From Gilliamella apis (GTDB lineage Bacteria > Pseudomonadota > Gammaproteobacteria > Enterobacterales > Orbaceae), in assembly GCF_002142155.1 (NCBI RefSeq), contig NZ_NASD01000012.1, positions 1 to 64,000 on the forward strand: a stretch of DNA of 64,000 nucleotides. Reading direction: 5' to 3'. The notes beneath the pieces were generated by a model. That model had not been told where the DNA came from. It made no database searches and worked only from the letters and a program-made list of their open reading frames with translations. The position numbers and the translations under genes were made by a program. This document shows, one piece after another, positions 1 through 12,090 of this stretch. Position 1 is the stretch's first letter; each line of letters begins with the position of its first letter.

Positions 1-48
1 ATATTAAATATTATAACATTATAATTTATAGTGAAAAATTGGGTAATG

Positions 49-78
49 TAGGGTATTTCATGTAATATTAATACCCTA
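49..78 (-). terminator. Weak hairpin downstream of the first gene
   Basis: An 8-bp inverted repeat (TAGGGTAT at 49-56, ATACCCTA at 71-78) lies just past the stop codon of the minus-strand gene that ends at 90. On the minus strand it is followed after a few bases by a short T run. The loop is long (14 nt), so it is only a possible terminator. Confidence 0.3.
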
Positions 79-89
79 TATTTTATGTA

Positions 90-1259
90 CTATATCTTAC
101 GAGGTCTACCTACTCTGAAACTTATTATTTTCTTAATATCTTGATTGCCTTTAAAAAAATCATTGGCATTTACATTAAATAACTTTTTATTTTTATTATT
201 AAATTTATTTGAGATTTTATTACAATTAGCCAATGTATTAAATAAATGCTCTTTCGTATTTTGATAAACTGGTATTCCATTTGGAACATAATATTCTAAA
301 TAGTTATCTAAAATATGATTTTCAATTGCATATCTGATTATATTTAATCTTTGAACATCAACAGTATAATTGTCAAAACAATCTGCTTTACTTTTTTGAA
401 TTAGGTAAAGTTTATTTTTTGCATCTTGTTCATTAACATATATATCTTCAAATCTAACTAAAAATGGTTTTTTAACATAATAAAAAAAATCTGGTATTAA
501 ATGGAATGTTGTTAAAACACCTCCATTAATGCAATCTATAGAGATATTTTCTTCTTTAAGAAATATTTTATTAATTAAAATACCATTGTTTTGTAATCCA
601 AAGCATTTTGTATCTAATCGATAAAAACTAAAAGTATCATCTATTTCGCCTAATATAATACTATCTTTGTATCCCCATTGATTGGGCGATAATGAACATT
701 CTTCTAAAAAATCATCTATTGTTATACGATAACTTTTTATTTTTTCTTTAGTATAATAATCTCCTAATAACCAGCAGTAATTATTTAAAATCAATTGAGT
801 ATTTTGAGGAACTCTAATATAAAAATAATCCATATCCCTTATAAGGTTGGATAACTGTAATCTATTATCTTTGTTTTTTTCTTTTTTATTTTGAATTATG
901 GAAGGACAAACTGATGTTATAGATGTCAATACAGAATCATCGGGAAATTTAGTATTAAGATCTTTTGCTTTATCAAGAATTTTAGTAAATTCTTTTATTC
1001 TTATACAAAAATATTTATAGGCAAATTCAGTTATGAAATCCTTTTCAGGGTAAAAGAAATCACTAAACCTCTTCATTATTTGTCTTCCATCTGAATCATA
1101 AAGATAGATATCATTAAGTCGGTAAAATCCTCTCAATATATTTAAACAAACTTTAAATCGTGATGGATTTATTAAAATTTTATCTACTTGCTCAGGAAAT
1201 TCTGTTAGCAATCTTTCATATGCATCATCAAAAGAAATTTTGTTAAAATTACTACACAT
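90..1259 (-). CDS. Unrecognised 389-aa protein beside an integrase
   Basis: I do not recognise this protein. It has no signal peptide or clear membrane segment and is rich in Asn, Lys, Ile, Phe and Tyr, as expected from very AT-rich DNA. The last residues, FRVGRPRKI, contain a GRPRK core like that of an AT-hook, which can bind the minor groove of AT-rich DNA; this is only a resemblance. The gene starts 33 nt downstream of the integrase stop and runs the same way, so the two may be co-transcribed island genes. Base composition is visibly more AT-rich than in eptC to the right, which suggests acquisition by transfer. The reading frame is intact over 389 codons, so it is probably a real gene. 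Its function is unknown; phage, defence or plasmid-type cargo are all possible. Confidence 0.7.
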   Translation of the reverse strand: MCSNFNKISFDDAYERLLTEFPEQVDKILINPSRFKVCLNILRGFYRLNDIYLYDSDGRQIMKRFSDFFYPEKDFITEFAYKYFCIRIKEFTKILDKAKDLNTKFPDDSVLTSITSVCPSIIQNKKEKNKDNRLQLSNLIRDMDYFYIRVPQNTQLILNNYCWLLGDYYTKEKIKSYRITIDDFLEECSLSPNQWGYKDSIILGEIDDTFSFYRLDTKCFGLQNNGILINKIFLKEENISIDCINGGVLTTFHLIPDFFYYVKKPFLVRFEDIYVNEQDAKNKLYLIQKSKADCFDNYTVDVQRLNIIRYAIENHILDNYLEYYVPNGIPVYQNTKEHLFNTLANCNKISNKFNNKNKKLFNVNANDFFKGNQDIKKIISFRVGRPRKI

Positions 1260-1292
1260 AAACAGATAATATTGAATTAAAAATTAATTTGA

Positions 1293-2609
1293 CTAAATAA
1301 TATCAGAAATATCATAACTGGTAACCCTCAAATTATCTATGTGATCACACCATCTTTGCAACCATTCTCTACATTGATCGGCATAGCTATATAAATTATA
1401 TGTTCCTACTATTCCTTTTGGTGAATGACCTAATACTGCTTCAGCAACTTCTGTTGGACAGTTTAGTTGTGCTAATCCAGTTCTAACTGTCCTTCTCAAA
1501 TCGTGGGGAGTCCAATCCTCAATATCTAACATTCTATTCTTTTGTTTCAAATAACTTAATTTTTTAGAAAGAGAATTTTGATTATTTCCCCTTTTAGGAA
1601 AAATATATTCCAATGTGTTGTCCTTTTTAATTTCCTGCAATAATTCACATGCTTGTTTTGATAACTGAACAGCATGTGATGTATTGTTTTTAGCAATCGG
1701 AATTAGAAATGTTTTATTCGATAAATCAATATGTTCCCATTTAGCATTACACCATTCACCTGTTCTGCATCCTGTATATAAAGTTAATAAAAAAATATTT
1801 TTTATATCTTTAGGTAGTGGACATTCAGGTAACCATTGCAAAAATTTTTTAAGTTCCAGAATACTAAAATGACGTATTTTTGATGGATTTGTGAATTTTA
1901 TTTTTGATTTGAGTAAAGTTCTCTTTGCTAATAGTGCAGGGTTAGTAATACTTTCATCAAGCACATCCAAACCTATAGCATAATCAAATACTGATACTAA
2001 TAGATTTAGCATAAATTTCGCTTGTGTTTTTGCATTTCTATTAATAACATCCATTATAAGAGAGATTATTTGTTTTTTTGTTATATCCGTTGCTTTATAT
2101 TTACCTAATTTTTTAATTGGATCTGAATAAAGTGTTCTCCTGACTTCTTTCTGATATTTTGATATTTTTGAATCGTTTATAATATTATCTGATTTACCTT
2201 TTCTGACTTCTATATATTTTATCAAATATAAATCTATTAAATCTTTAAATGTTTCACTTTTACTTTGGCATTTTTTAACTACATTCTTTTGTTGTTTAAT
2301 TTCATCTGCTGGAGAACCTCCATTTCGACGAATTTGTTTTAATTTTTGTAATTCTACCCTTGCTTTTGATAAGGACATATCAGGGTAATCGCCGAACTTT
2401 ATTTCTCTACTTTTTTTAGTTCCCAACTCTTCATAGCGATAAAAAAAAGAAGTTTTTTTGGTTTTTGGTGATTTTTTTACAATTAAACCTCTATTTTCAT
2501 TTGTATCAGTTAGTCTACTTCCGTTCTTCATATTTTTAATTTTTAAATCTACCAAAGGTTGTTTCTTACCACTCATATAATGACTTTTTCCTATTATCTT
2601 TTTAATCAA
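1293..2609 (-). CDS. Tyrosine recombinase / P4-type integrase
   Basis: This is a site-specific recombinase of the phage P4 integrase type that inserts or excises a genomic island. The N-terminal part (about residues 20-105, including the KFGDYP and LSKAR stretches) is the arm-type DNA-binding domain of this family (DUF4102). A core-binding helical domain follows at about 120-220, then the catalytic domain. Visible catalytic residues are Arg282 in TGCRTGEW, His369 and Arg372 in HDLRR, His395 in LGHS and the nucleophile Tyr404 in GTYNLY. The length of 438 aa is normal for the family and no key residue is missing, so it should be active. P4-type integrases usually sit next to a tRNA or tmRNA attachment site, but none is visible within 300 bp upstream. 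The rest of the island presumably lies left of the window. Confidence 0.93.
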   Translation of the reverse strand: MIKKIIGKSHYMSGKKQPLVDLKIKNMKNGSRLTDTNENRGLIVKKSPKTKKTSFFYRYEELGTKKSREIKFGDYPDMSLSKARVELQKLKQIRRNGGSPADEIKQQKNVVKKCQSKSETFKDLIDLYLIKYIEVRKGKSDNIINDSKISKYQKEVRRTLYSDPIKKLGKYKATDITKKQIISLIMDVINRNAKTQAKFMLNLLVSVFDYAIGLDVLDESITNPALLAKRTLLKSKIKFTNPSKIRHFSILELKKFLQWLPECPLPKDIKNIFLLTLYTGCRTGEWCNAKWEHIDLSNKTFLIPIAKNNTSHAVQLSKQACELLQEIKKDNTLEYIFPKRGNNQNSLSKKLSYLKQKNRMLDIEDWTPHDLRRTVRTGLAQLNCPTEVAEAVLGHSPKGIVGTYNLYSYADQCREWLQRWCDHIDNLRVTSYDISDII

Positions 2610-2923
2610 TAAATCACTAAAAAATCCTCAAAAAATATCACAGGATTCTCTAAAATTTATAACAGTTTTTATTACAGTTATAAATAAGATTATATGATAT
2701 TTTATGACATAATTTGAAACAAAAAGAAACAATAAAAATGATAGTTACATGAATATATTTACTTTTATTAAAGATATCTGGTTCTCATTCAATCAGAATT
2801 TATTGATTTTCTACTTTTCTTTCACAAAAAGACAGTAATTAACCATTATTATTTGCTCTTAAGGTTTTGTTAATCTGCTTTTGTTAGTTTAGTTACCATT
2901 ATTAATTGTGAATAATAGTAGCT
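2610..2923. other. Intergenic region between integrase and eptC
   Basis: About 314 bp without a gene, very AT-rich. It contains a perfect 8-bp inverted repeat (TTTATAAC at 2656-2663, GTTATAAA at 2677-2684) placed 47 nt upstream of the integrase start, where an operator for the integrase promoter could lie. It should also hold the eptC promoter and perhaps the island junction, but I cannot identify an attachment core or tRNA end here. Confidence 0.4.
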
Positions 2924-4630
2924 ATGCAAAAGTTAGATAATTCTCCAGATTTTAATTGGTGTTCATTGCTCTATGTAATTTTATTTTTTTGTTACTTTTC
3001 TTGTAGTTTGCAACTCTATATTGCGTTGTCTGGACATGCTAATTTTATTGGCTTTCGTGATTCAATTATTTACAGCATGATTTGGCTAGTACCGGTATTA
3101 TTTTTTCCTCGTTATACCAAAAAAATTGCTACTGTTTATGGCATTATAATTGGGGGATTATCATTAATTTCTATTGGTTATTTTACCATATATCGGCAAG
3201 AGTTTTCACAGAGTGTCTTTTTTGTAATGGCCGAGTCAAATTATAACGAATCACATGAATTTATCTCTCAATATTTAAGCATTAAGTTAGTTATAGTATT
3301 GCTGATCTATATTTTGCTTGGGTTTTTTCTATGGCTTAAAGTTAAACCTGTTTATGTTAAAAATATGACTAAATGGTTAGTGTCGATAATTATTGTTATT
3401 TATGCATTAATGCCATTGTGTATTGGTGTTGTAATAAAAAAAATGTCATTTTCACAAGCAACTCAGCATTTACAAGAACGTATGGAAACTACAGTTCCTT
3501 GGCAATTGATCAACAGTTATTTAGCATATCGTTCACAATTGTCGAATATGGAGAATATTTTAAATCATCTGCAAACACTGCCTGAGTTTGAAAATTTAAC
3601 GGATGCTAATGGTGATACGCCAAGAACATTAGTGTTAGTGATTGGTGAATCGACTACACGTAATCGTATGGGAATTTATGGTTATGAACGCAATACTACG
3701 CCGTTGATTGAACAATTTAAGCAAGATAATCCTGATTTTGTTGTGTTTAATGATGTGGTTTCATCAAGACCTTATACTATTGAAATATTACAGCAAGCCC
3801 TAACTTTGGCAGATGAACAAAATCCAGATTTATATCTTAGCAAACCATCTCTTATTCACCTTATGAAGCAAGCTGGTTATAAAACCTTTTGGATCACTAA
3901 TCAACAGACTATGACAAAACGTAATACGATGTTAACTATGTTTTCTAAACAAGCTGATGAACAGTTTTATATGAATAACGATCGTAATCAAAGTTCACGA
4001 CAATATGACTCATCGGTATTTGAACCATTTAAAAAAGTATTACATGATCCTGCTGAAAAGAAATTTATCGTCATTCACCTGCTTGGTACGCATATGAAAT
4101 ATGAATTGCGCTATCCTCAAAGTACTGATTATCAGCGTTTTAATAATAGATCAGATTTAGCATTTAAACTTGATGATGATAAGTTAAAGGTTTATAACAG
4201 TTATGATAATGCAATAACCTATAATGACTTTGTAACAACCAAACTATTTAATTTATTTAAAGATAGTCAGGAAAATGGTTTTATGTTGTATTTTTCTGAT
4301 CATGGTGAAGATGTTTATCAAACCCCTCCGCATGATATTCTAGGTCGTAATGAAAAAGCGCCTACTAAGGTGATGTATACTGTACCATTCATGCTATGGC
4401 AGTCACCAAAATGGCTAGCTAGTCATCCTAATAACTATCAGTCCTATGTGAATAGAAAATTCAGTACTCAAGACTTGATTCATACTTGGTCTGATTTAGC
4501 TGGGCTTAGTTATAAATCCTATACTCCAGAAAAAAGTATAATAAATCCGAAATTTGAACAACCAATTCGTTGGATTGGCGATCCTCATGATAAAAAAGGC
4601 TTAACTGATTTTGATAAGTTAACTAAATAA
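2924..4630 (+). CDS. eptC: Phosphoethanolamine transferase EptC (CptA)
   Basis: This inner-membrane enzyme moves phosphoethanolamine from phosphatidylethanolamine to the lipopolysaccharide core heptose, facing the periplasm. The N-terminal ~170 residues contain about five hydrophobic segments. The rest is the alkaline-phosphatase/sulfatase-fold catalytic domain: the metal-ligand motif GEST at 241-244, SRPYTIEIL with Thr285 as the likely nucleophile by analogy with Neisseria EptA Thr280, and the metal-binding SDHGED near the C-terminus. Long stretches match E. coli CptA/EptC nearly word for word (for example YTIEILQQALT and KTFWITNQQTM), and the length of 568 aa is close to E. coli's 577. It stands alone, transcribed toward dinB. 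No strong Shine-Dalgarno precedes the ATG; the start was chosen because the N-terminus aligns with E. coli. Confidence 0.93.
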   Translation: MQKLDNSPDFNWCSLLYVILFFCYFSCSLQLYIALSGHANFIGFRDSIIYSMIWLVPVLFFPRYTKKIATVYGIIIGGLSLISIGYFTIYRQEFSQSVFFVMAESNYNESHEFISQYLSIKLVIVLLIYILLGFFLWLKVKPVYVKNMTKWLVSIIIVIYALMPLCIGVVIKKMSFSQATQHLQERMETTVPWQLINSYLAYRSQLSNMENILNHLQTLPEFENLTDANGDTPRTLVLVIGESTTRNRMGIYGYERNTTPLIEQFKQDNPDFVVFNDVVSSRPYTIEILQQALTLADEQNPDLYLSKPSLIHLMKQAGYKTFWITNQQTMTKRNTMLTMFSKQADEQFYMNNDRNQSSRQYDSSVFEPFKKVLHDPAEKKFIVIHLLGTHMKYELRYPQSTDYQRFNNRSDLAFKLDDDKLKVYNSYDNAITYNDFVTTKLFNLFKDSQENGFMLYFSDHGEDVYQTPPHDILGRNEKAPTKVMYTVPFMLWQSPKWLASHPNNYQSYVNRKFSTQDLIHTWSDLAGLSYKSYTPEKSIINPKFEQPIRWIGDPHDKKGLTDFDKLTK

Positions 4631-4666
4631 TAGTGAGTAATTTGCAGATAAAGTTAAGGTGTGATA

Positions 4667-4682
4667 TTGTATATTTATACAG
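4667..4682 (+). promoter_or_regulatory. LexA (SOS) box of dinB
   Basis: The sequence TTGTATATTTATACAG differs from the CTGT-N8-ACAG core of the E. coli LexA box in one base, and the AT-rich spacer is also consensus-like. It ends 28 nt before the dinB ATG, the normal place for an SOS operator. This matches known LexA control of dinB in E. coli. Confidence 0.8.
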
Positions 4683-4710
4683 TTATTTTTTTAATGCTAT
4701 TACACCTATT

Positions 4711-5766
4711 ATGCGAAAAATTATTCATGTCGATATGGATTGTTTTTATGCCGCTGTCGAAATGAGAGACAATCCCCGTTATCGCAATATTCCTATTGCG
4801 GTAGGGGGTGATCCGCGTAAGCGAGGTGTGGTATCAACTGCAAATTACTTAGCTCGTCAATTTGGTGTCCATAGTGCGATGTCCATGGCCCAGGCAATTA
4901 AGCTCTGTCCTAATCTTAAAGTTATCCCCGGTCGACATGCTGTTTATAAAGAAGTTTCTAATCAAATTCAGCAAATCTTTAAACGATATACTCAAGCTAT
5001 TGAAACTCTCTCCCTTGATGAAGCTTATTTAGATGTGACTGATTGTAAGCTTTTTCACGGCTCAGCTACTTTAATTGCTCAAGATATCCGTCAAGCGATA
5101 TATAAAGAACTCGAACTCACTGCTTCGGCAGGTGTTGCTCCACTTAAGTTCTTAGCCAAAATAGCTTCTGACATGAATAAGCCTAACGGACAGTATGTAA
5201 TTACACCTGAACAAGTAGGGAGTTTTATTGAACAGTTACCGCTAAAAAAAATTCCTGGTGTGGGTAAAGTAACTGAGAAAAAGCTAACTGAATTGGGATT
5301 ATATACTTGTAAGGATGTTGTCAATTATGACCTAACAAAATTGCTTAATCAGTTTGGTAAGTTTGGTCGAATTTTATATGAACGTTGTCAAGGTATAGAT
5401 GAACGTGAAGTTTGTAATGACAGACAACGTAAATCCGTAGGCGTAGAGCGTACTTTAGTTGATGATATTCATAGTTGGGATGAGTGTTTAGCTCAATTTG
5501 ATCCTTTATTTGATGAACTCGAAAAAAGATTAAGCAAAGTTCGTGCTGATTTATCGATTGCAAGGCAAGGTGTCAAATTTAAATTTGATGATTTTCAACT
5601 GACAACTCAAGAGCATGTATGGTCAAAATTGGATAAGGATGATCTGATTGAACAGGCTTATAAAGTGTGGTCAGAAAGACGAAATAATCGAGGTATAAGA
5701 TTAATTGGTTTTCATGTCACTTTAATAGATCCTCAAGTTGAAAAACAGCTAATTTTTCAATTTTGA
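4711..5766 (+). CDS. dinB: DNA polymerase IV
   Basis: This is a Y-family translesion polymerase, error-prone, induced by DNA damage. The catalytic carboxylates are present: Asp8 in HVDMDCFYA and Asp103-Glu104 in SLDEAYLD. The palm, fingers and thumb are followed by a little-finger domain, and the C-terminus ends in QLIFQF, which resembles the QLxLxF-type beta-clamp-binding peptide. I start it at the ATG giving MRKIIHVDMD rather than at the GTG 78 nt upstream. The internal start gives 351 aa, equal to E. coli DinB, and leaves the LexA box upstream of the gene. It is the second gene after eptC on the plus strand but has its own SOS-type control region. Confidence 0.95.
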   Translation: MRKIIHVDMDCFYAAVEMRDNPRYRNIPIAVGGDPRKRGVVSTANYLARQFGVHSAMSMAQAIKLCPNLKVIPGRHAVYKEVSNQIQQIFKRYTQAIETLSLDEAYLDVTDCKLFHGSATLIAQDIRQAIYKELELTASAGVAPLKFLAKIASDMNKPNGQYVITPEQVGSFIEQLPLKKIPGVGKVTEKKLTELGLYTCKDVVNYDLTKLLNQFGKFGRILYERCQGIDEREVCNDRQRKSVGVERTLVDDIHSWDECLAQFDPLFDELEKRLSKVRADLSIARQGVKFKFDDFQLTTQEHVWSKLDKDDLIEQAYKVWSERRNNRGIRLIGFHVTLIDPQVEKQLIFQF

Positions 5767-5830
5767 TTGCTAACTGACGATCAAATAGTTATTTTTTACT
5801 GTTAGATCATGGTGAGATTTGTTAATGATA

Positions 5831-5865
5831 AAGGATCTGATTTAATTTTGATAAATCAGATCCTT
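5831..5865. terminator. Bidirectional terminator between dinB and bglA
   Basis: A perfect 14-bp stem (5831-5844 with 5852-5865) with a 7-nt loop lies between the convergent genes dinB and bglA. The stem begins with AAGG and ends with CCTT. It is well placed to end both transcripts. Confidence 0.85.
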
Positions 5866-5895
5866 GATTGTTATTTTGAATATATAGCTAAATGA

Positions 5896-9220
<3,325 letters not shown>

Positions 9221-9295
9221 TTATGCTCCTTTCAACAGGTAAGAGAGCTTATATTATCCTTAAATTAAAAATTGTTAATGACCAATTTTATTGTT

Positions 9296-9311
9296 TGTGA
9301 TCTAGATCCCG
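9296..9311. promoter_or_regulatory. Probable CRP-cAMP binding site, bgl operon
   Basis: TGTGATCTAGATCCCG matches the palindromic E. coli CRP consensus TGTGATCTAGATCACA in 14 of 16 positions, including the complete left half and the central six bases. It lies between the divergent bglF and gntR starts, as expected for a catabolite-controlled sugar operon. A repeated ACAGGTA occurs on either side (9235-9241 and 9344-9350), possibly part of a regulator operator. Confidence 0.7.
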
Positions 9312-9390
9312 TTTTCTCGTAATTTTGATTTAATAATTAATTTACAGGTATAGAATAAAAACTATTTATAACAATAATAAAGAATAACAA

Positions 9391-10095
9391 ATGTTAAAAT
9401 ATCAAGATATAGCGGAAAAAATCCAGCAAGCAATTTATCAGCAAGATTTGCCTAAAGGTACGCAATTACCAAATATTGAAGGTTTAATTCAGCAATATCA
9501 AGTTAGCCGAACTACTATTATTAAGGCTCTAAATCGTCTTGAAAGACATGGCGTAATTTATCAAATCCAAGGTAGTGGTATCTTTGTTCGACAACCGAAA
9601 AAACAAGGTTATCTAAATTTTCTGGAAAGTCATGGTTTTAGTGTCGATCTCAATGATTTACCTGGCTCATCGCAAGTATTTAATGTTGATGTTATTCAAC
9701 CTAATGCTAAAGTTAAAGAAAACCTTCAGTGTGAAGATGATGAATATGTCTATTATATAAAGCGATTACGTTTGGTTGAAGATAAAGTATACGGTTTTGA
9801 ACAATCTTATTATCGAAAAAATATAATTTCTTATTTAAATAAAGAAATTGCCGAAAACTCAATCTTTAGTTATGTAAAAGATATTTGTAAGGTCAATATC
9901 GGTTTTTCAGATAAATATTTTAAAGCCATAAAATTGGATGAAGATATCGCTCCTTATTTGGGTTTAAAGGCCGGCGATCCCGCTTTATGTGTTGAAGAGA
10001 TCTTTTATACTTCTTCTGGTGAACCTTTCGATTTTTCACAAATTATCTATCATTACGATAATGCGAAATTCTTTGTTCAAAGTCATTCAAAATAG
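9391..10095 (+). CDS. GntR-family regulator with UTRA ligand domain
   Basis: This is a sugar-responsive transcription factor, most likely the repressor of the divergent bglF-bglA operon. The N-terminal ~70 residues form the winged helix typical of GntR proteins (YQVSRTTIIKALNRLERHGV, then the GSGIFV wing). Residues ~85-230 form a UTRA domain, which in this subfamily binds a phosphorylated sugar. The length of 234 aa is normal. The start at 9391 gives the usual N-terminal helix (LKYQDIAEKIQQAI). It stands alone and is followed by a strong hairpin. That it controls bgl is inferred from its divergent position. Confidence 0.9.
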   Translation: MLKYQDIAEKIQQAIYQQDLPKGTQLPNIEGLIQQYQVSRTTIIKALNRLERHGVIYQIQGSGIFVRQPKKQGYLNFLESHGFSVDLNDLPGSSQVFNVDVIQPNAKVKENLQCEDDEYVYYIKRLRLVEDKVYGFEQSYYRKNIISYLNKEIAENSIFSYVKDICKVNIGFSDKYFKAIKLDEDIAPYLGLKAGDPALCVEEIFYTSSGEPFDFSQIIYHYDNAKFFVQSHSK

Positions 10096-10101
10096 TCTGC
10101 A

Positions 10102-10142
10102 AGATTTCATTTAGTTAATAAATTATTAACCAAATGAAATCT
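10102..10142. terminator. Large hairpin between convergent genes
   Basis: Two 20-nt arms (10102-10121 and 10123-10142) pair with a single A-C mismatch around a minimal loop. The hairpin sits 6 nt after the gntR stop and 36 nt before the stop of the convergent SIMPL gene. It probably serves as a two-way terminator, although the innermost pairs must open to make a real loop. Confidence 0.6.
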
Positions 10143-10178
10143 AATCAATCTAAAGACTTTATATAAATTTACATCAAA

Positions 10179-11285
10179 TTAGTTTTGCTCGACCTTTTTA
10201 AGAGTTTCGAATGAGCCTGATAAGGTTAGGGTGATTTCATATTCAGGTGGTGTATAAATATCAACATTACTATAGTTCTTCATTGAAACCATTTTGCCCA
10301 TCATTTGATCACTACTAGAGTTATTTCTTTCATAAATTGCTTCAGGATATCTTGATTGAATTTCAAGTGAAATAGGTGCACCAACGACATATTGTTTAGC
10401 TATTAAGCGTTCAACTTTAGTGGTTAATTGGTTTAATAAAAGAGTTTCATGCTCTTTTACTGCGGTTTGAATGGCTTGTGGTGATACGCTATAAGAGATG
10501 TTATTATTGACTTCCATTTTTAACTCTTGTGCTTTAGCAATGATCTTACCGATAAGATCGAGTTTATCTGTTTTTATTTTTAAAGTGTTATTAACAAAAT
10601 AACGTTGCTCATTAATTTTGTTTGTATCAATTTTTCGGACAAACGAGCTCTTAATTGAAATATTTGTTAAACCGATATTTTTTAAATCATTGGCGATATT
10701 AGTATATTTTTGGTATAGATCTTCTTTTGCTTTACTTTCACTATTAGCGACTGCAGTAATTTGGAATAGATAATAGTTAGTTAACTTCTCTTCTTCAAGC
10801 TGAGAAATATCATTTATATTATATTTATCAAGGGCTTTATTTAGATTGATAAAACTGTCATTATCATCAATAGTTAATACAATATTAAGAAACGCTTGAT
10901 AATGGTTATCTTCTTGATTGTTTTCTTTCGCAATTGTTTTAACTCTGTTTTTGTAGTCTATGGTGACTAAATTATCATCGGTGATATTAAGTGTGTTTAG
11001 GTAATTTTTTAATTTCTTCATTGTCTCAACGTTAAGATCTGAAGCTTCAGTAGGTGTTGCACCTTCTGTTTCTAAAGTAATAGAAAATTCAACTGTATCA
11101 GGTTTTAATTTAATGCTATCAATAATACTTGAATTAATTTGCCCCACAGGAATGAGATCTTTTCCATATTTTAATTGTTGCAGTTCTAAATAAGAGTTAC
11201 TGACGTTTAACTCGTTATAGTTTGCCTGAGATGGAAATATGGTGCTTATATTGAGTAACAAAATTAATATAAATGTTTTTTTCAT
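10179..11285 (-). CDS. Secreted SIMPL-domain (DUF541) protein
   Basis: A 368-aa protein with a signal peptide (MKKTFILILLLNISTIFPSQA, cleavage around residue 21), so probably periplasmic. The mature part resembles SIMPL/DUF541 proteins: a strand with DTVEFSITLETEG, then alternating helices and strands with the EASDLNVETMKKL helix, and a later repeat of the same fold (TAVANSESKAKEDLYQK). This family is linked to outer-membrane proteins and stress responses, but its biochemical role is poorly defined. It is longer than typical ~240-aa members such as E. coli YggE, owing to insertions in the middle. Ribosome binding AAGGAA precedes the ATG. It is monocistronic between convergent and co-oriented neighbours. 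Confidence 0.7.
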   Translation of the reverse strand: MKKTFILILLLNISTIFPSQANYNELNVSNSYLELQQLKYGKDLIPVGQINSSIIDSIKLKPDTVEFSITLETEGATPTEASDLNVETMKKLKNYLNTLNITDDNLVTIDYKNRVKTIAKENNQEDNHYQAFLNIVLTIDDNDSFINLNKALDKYNINDISQLEEEKLTNYYLFQITAVANSESKAKEDLYQKYTNIANDLKNIGLTNISIKSSFVRKIDTNKINEQRYFVNNTLKIKTDKLDLIGKIIAKAQELKMEVNNNISYSVSPQAIQTAVKEHETLLLNQLTTKVERLIAKQYVVGAPISLEIQSRYPEAIYERNNSSSDQMMGKMVSMKNYSNVDIYTPPEYEITLTLSGSFETLKKVEQN

Positions 11286-11409
11286 TTTATTTCCTTAATT
11301 CAGTCTAGAGAAATGGGCTTAAGTAAATTAATGTAGAAAGATAAGACAAATTATAATTAATTTAATTGAAAAGTTGTCAAATAATTGTAAAAACTTGCAA
11401 ATATAAAAA

Positions 11410-11427
11410 AAGCGTCTTACGACGCTT
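11410..11427 (-). terminator. Terminator after pyrE
   Basis: A 7-bp stem AAGCGTC/GACGCTT with a TTAC loop begins just beyond the pyrE stop codon and is followed on the minus strand by a run of six T. This is a classic intrinsic terminator of the rph-pyrE transcript. Confidence 0.85.
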
Positions 11428-11429
11428 GG

Positions 11430-12077
11430 TTATTTAATGCCATATTCAGAACGATATGCTTCGACTTGGACTACTTGGTCTTTACGTGATGGATCACGAT
11501 AAAGATATTGGATCAAATCATCTAAAGTGATAATCGAAATTACGTCACAACTATAAGTTTGTTTGATTTCTTGAATAGCGGATAATTCACCTCTACCTTT
11601 TTCTTGACGATCAAGACAGATTAATACGCCAGCAAGTTTAGATTGATTATCTTCTAAAATTCGCATTGATTCACGAATTGCAGTACCAGCGGTAATTACA
11701 TCATCAACTAACATGACGCGTTGTTGATAAATAGAACTACCAACTAAATTACCACCTTCACCATGATCTTTAGCTTCTTTTCGGTTAAAGCAATAAGGTA
11801 CATCAACATTGTGGTGCTCGGATAAAGCCACAACTGTAGATGAGACAATTGGGATACCTTTATAGGCAGGACCAAAGATGACATCATATTTTAAATTTGC
11901 ATCCATTAATGCAGCGGCATAAAAACGACCTAATAACGCCAAATCCTTTCCGGTATTAAATAGTCCTGCATTAAAAAAATAGGGACTTTTCCGTCCTGAT
12001 TTTAAGGTAAACTCACCAAATTTTAATGCTTGCCTATCTAAAGCAAATTCTATAAATTCACTCTTATATGATTTCAT
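11430..12077 (-). CDS. pyrE: Orotate phosphoribosyltransferase
   Basis: This enzyme converts orotate and PRPP to orotidine 5'-phosphate in pyrimidine synthesis. The PRPP-binding signature [17 protein letters not shown] is complete. The early [18 protein letters not shown] segment binds orotate and phosphate, and the flexible loop [11 protein letters not shown] carries the catalytic lysine and histidine. At 215 aa it is about the E. coli length (213). The gene begins 13 nt after the rph stop, the same rph-pyrE order as in enteric bacteria. A terminator directly follows. No leader peptide for attenuation is visible between rph and pyrE. Confidence 0.96.
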   Translation of the reverse strand: MKSYKSEFIEFALDRQALKFGEFTLKSGRKSPYFFNAGLFNTGKDLALLGRFYAAALMDANLKYDVIFGPAYKGIPIVSSTVVALSEHHNVDVPYCFNRKEAKDHGEGGNLVGSSIYQQRVMLVDDVITAGTAIRESMRILEDNQSKLAGVLICLDRQEKGRGELSAIQEIKQTYSCDVISIITLDDLIQYLYRDPSRKDQVVQVEAYRSEYGIK

Positions 12078-12090
12078 CGATCCTCTCCAA

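Noticed and set aside
2610-2923. tRNA attachment site for the integrase
   Set aside because: No tRNA arm or T-loop sequence is recognisable in this interval.
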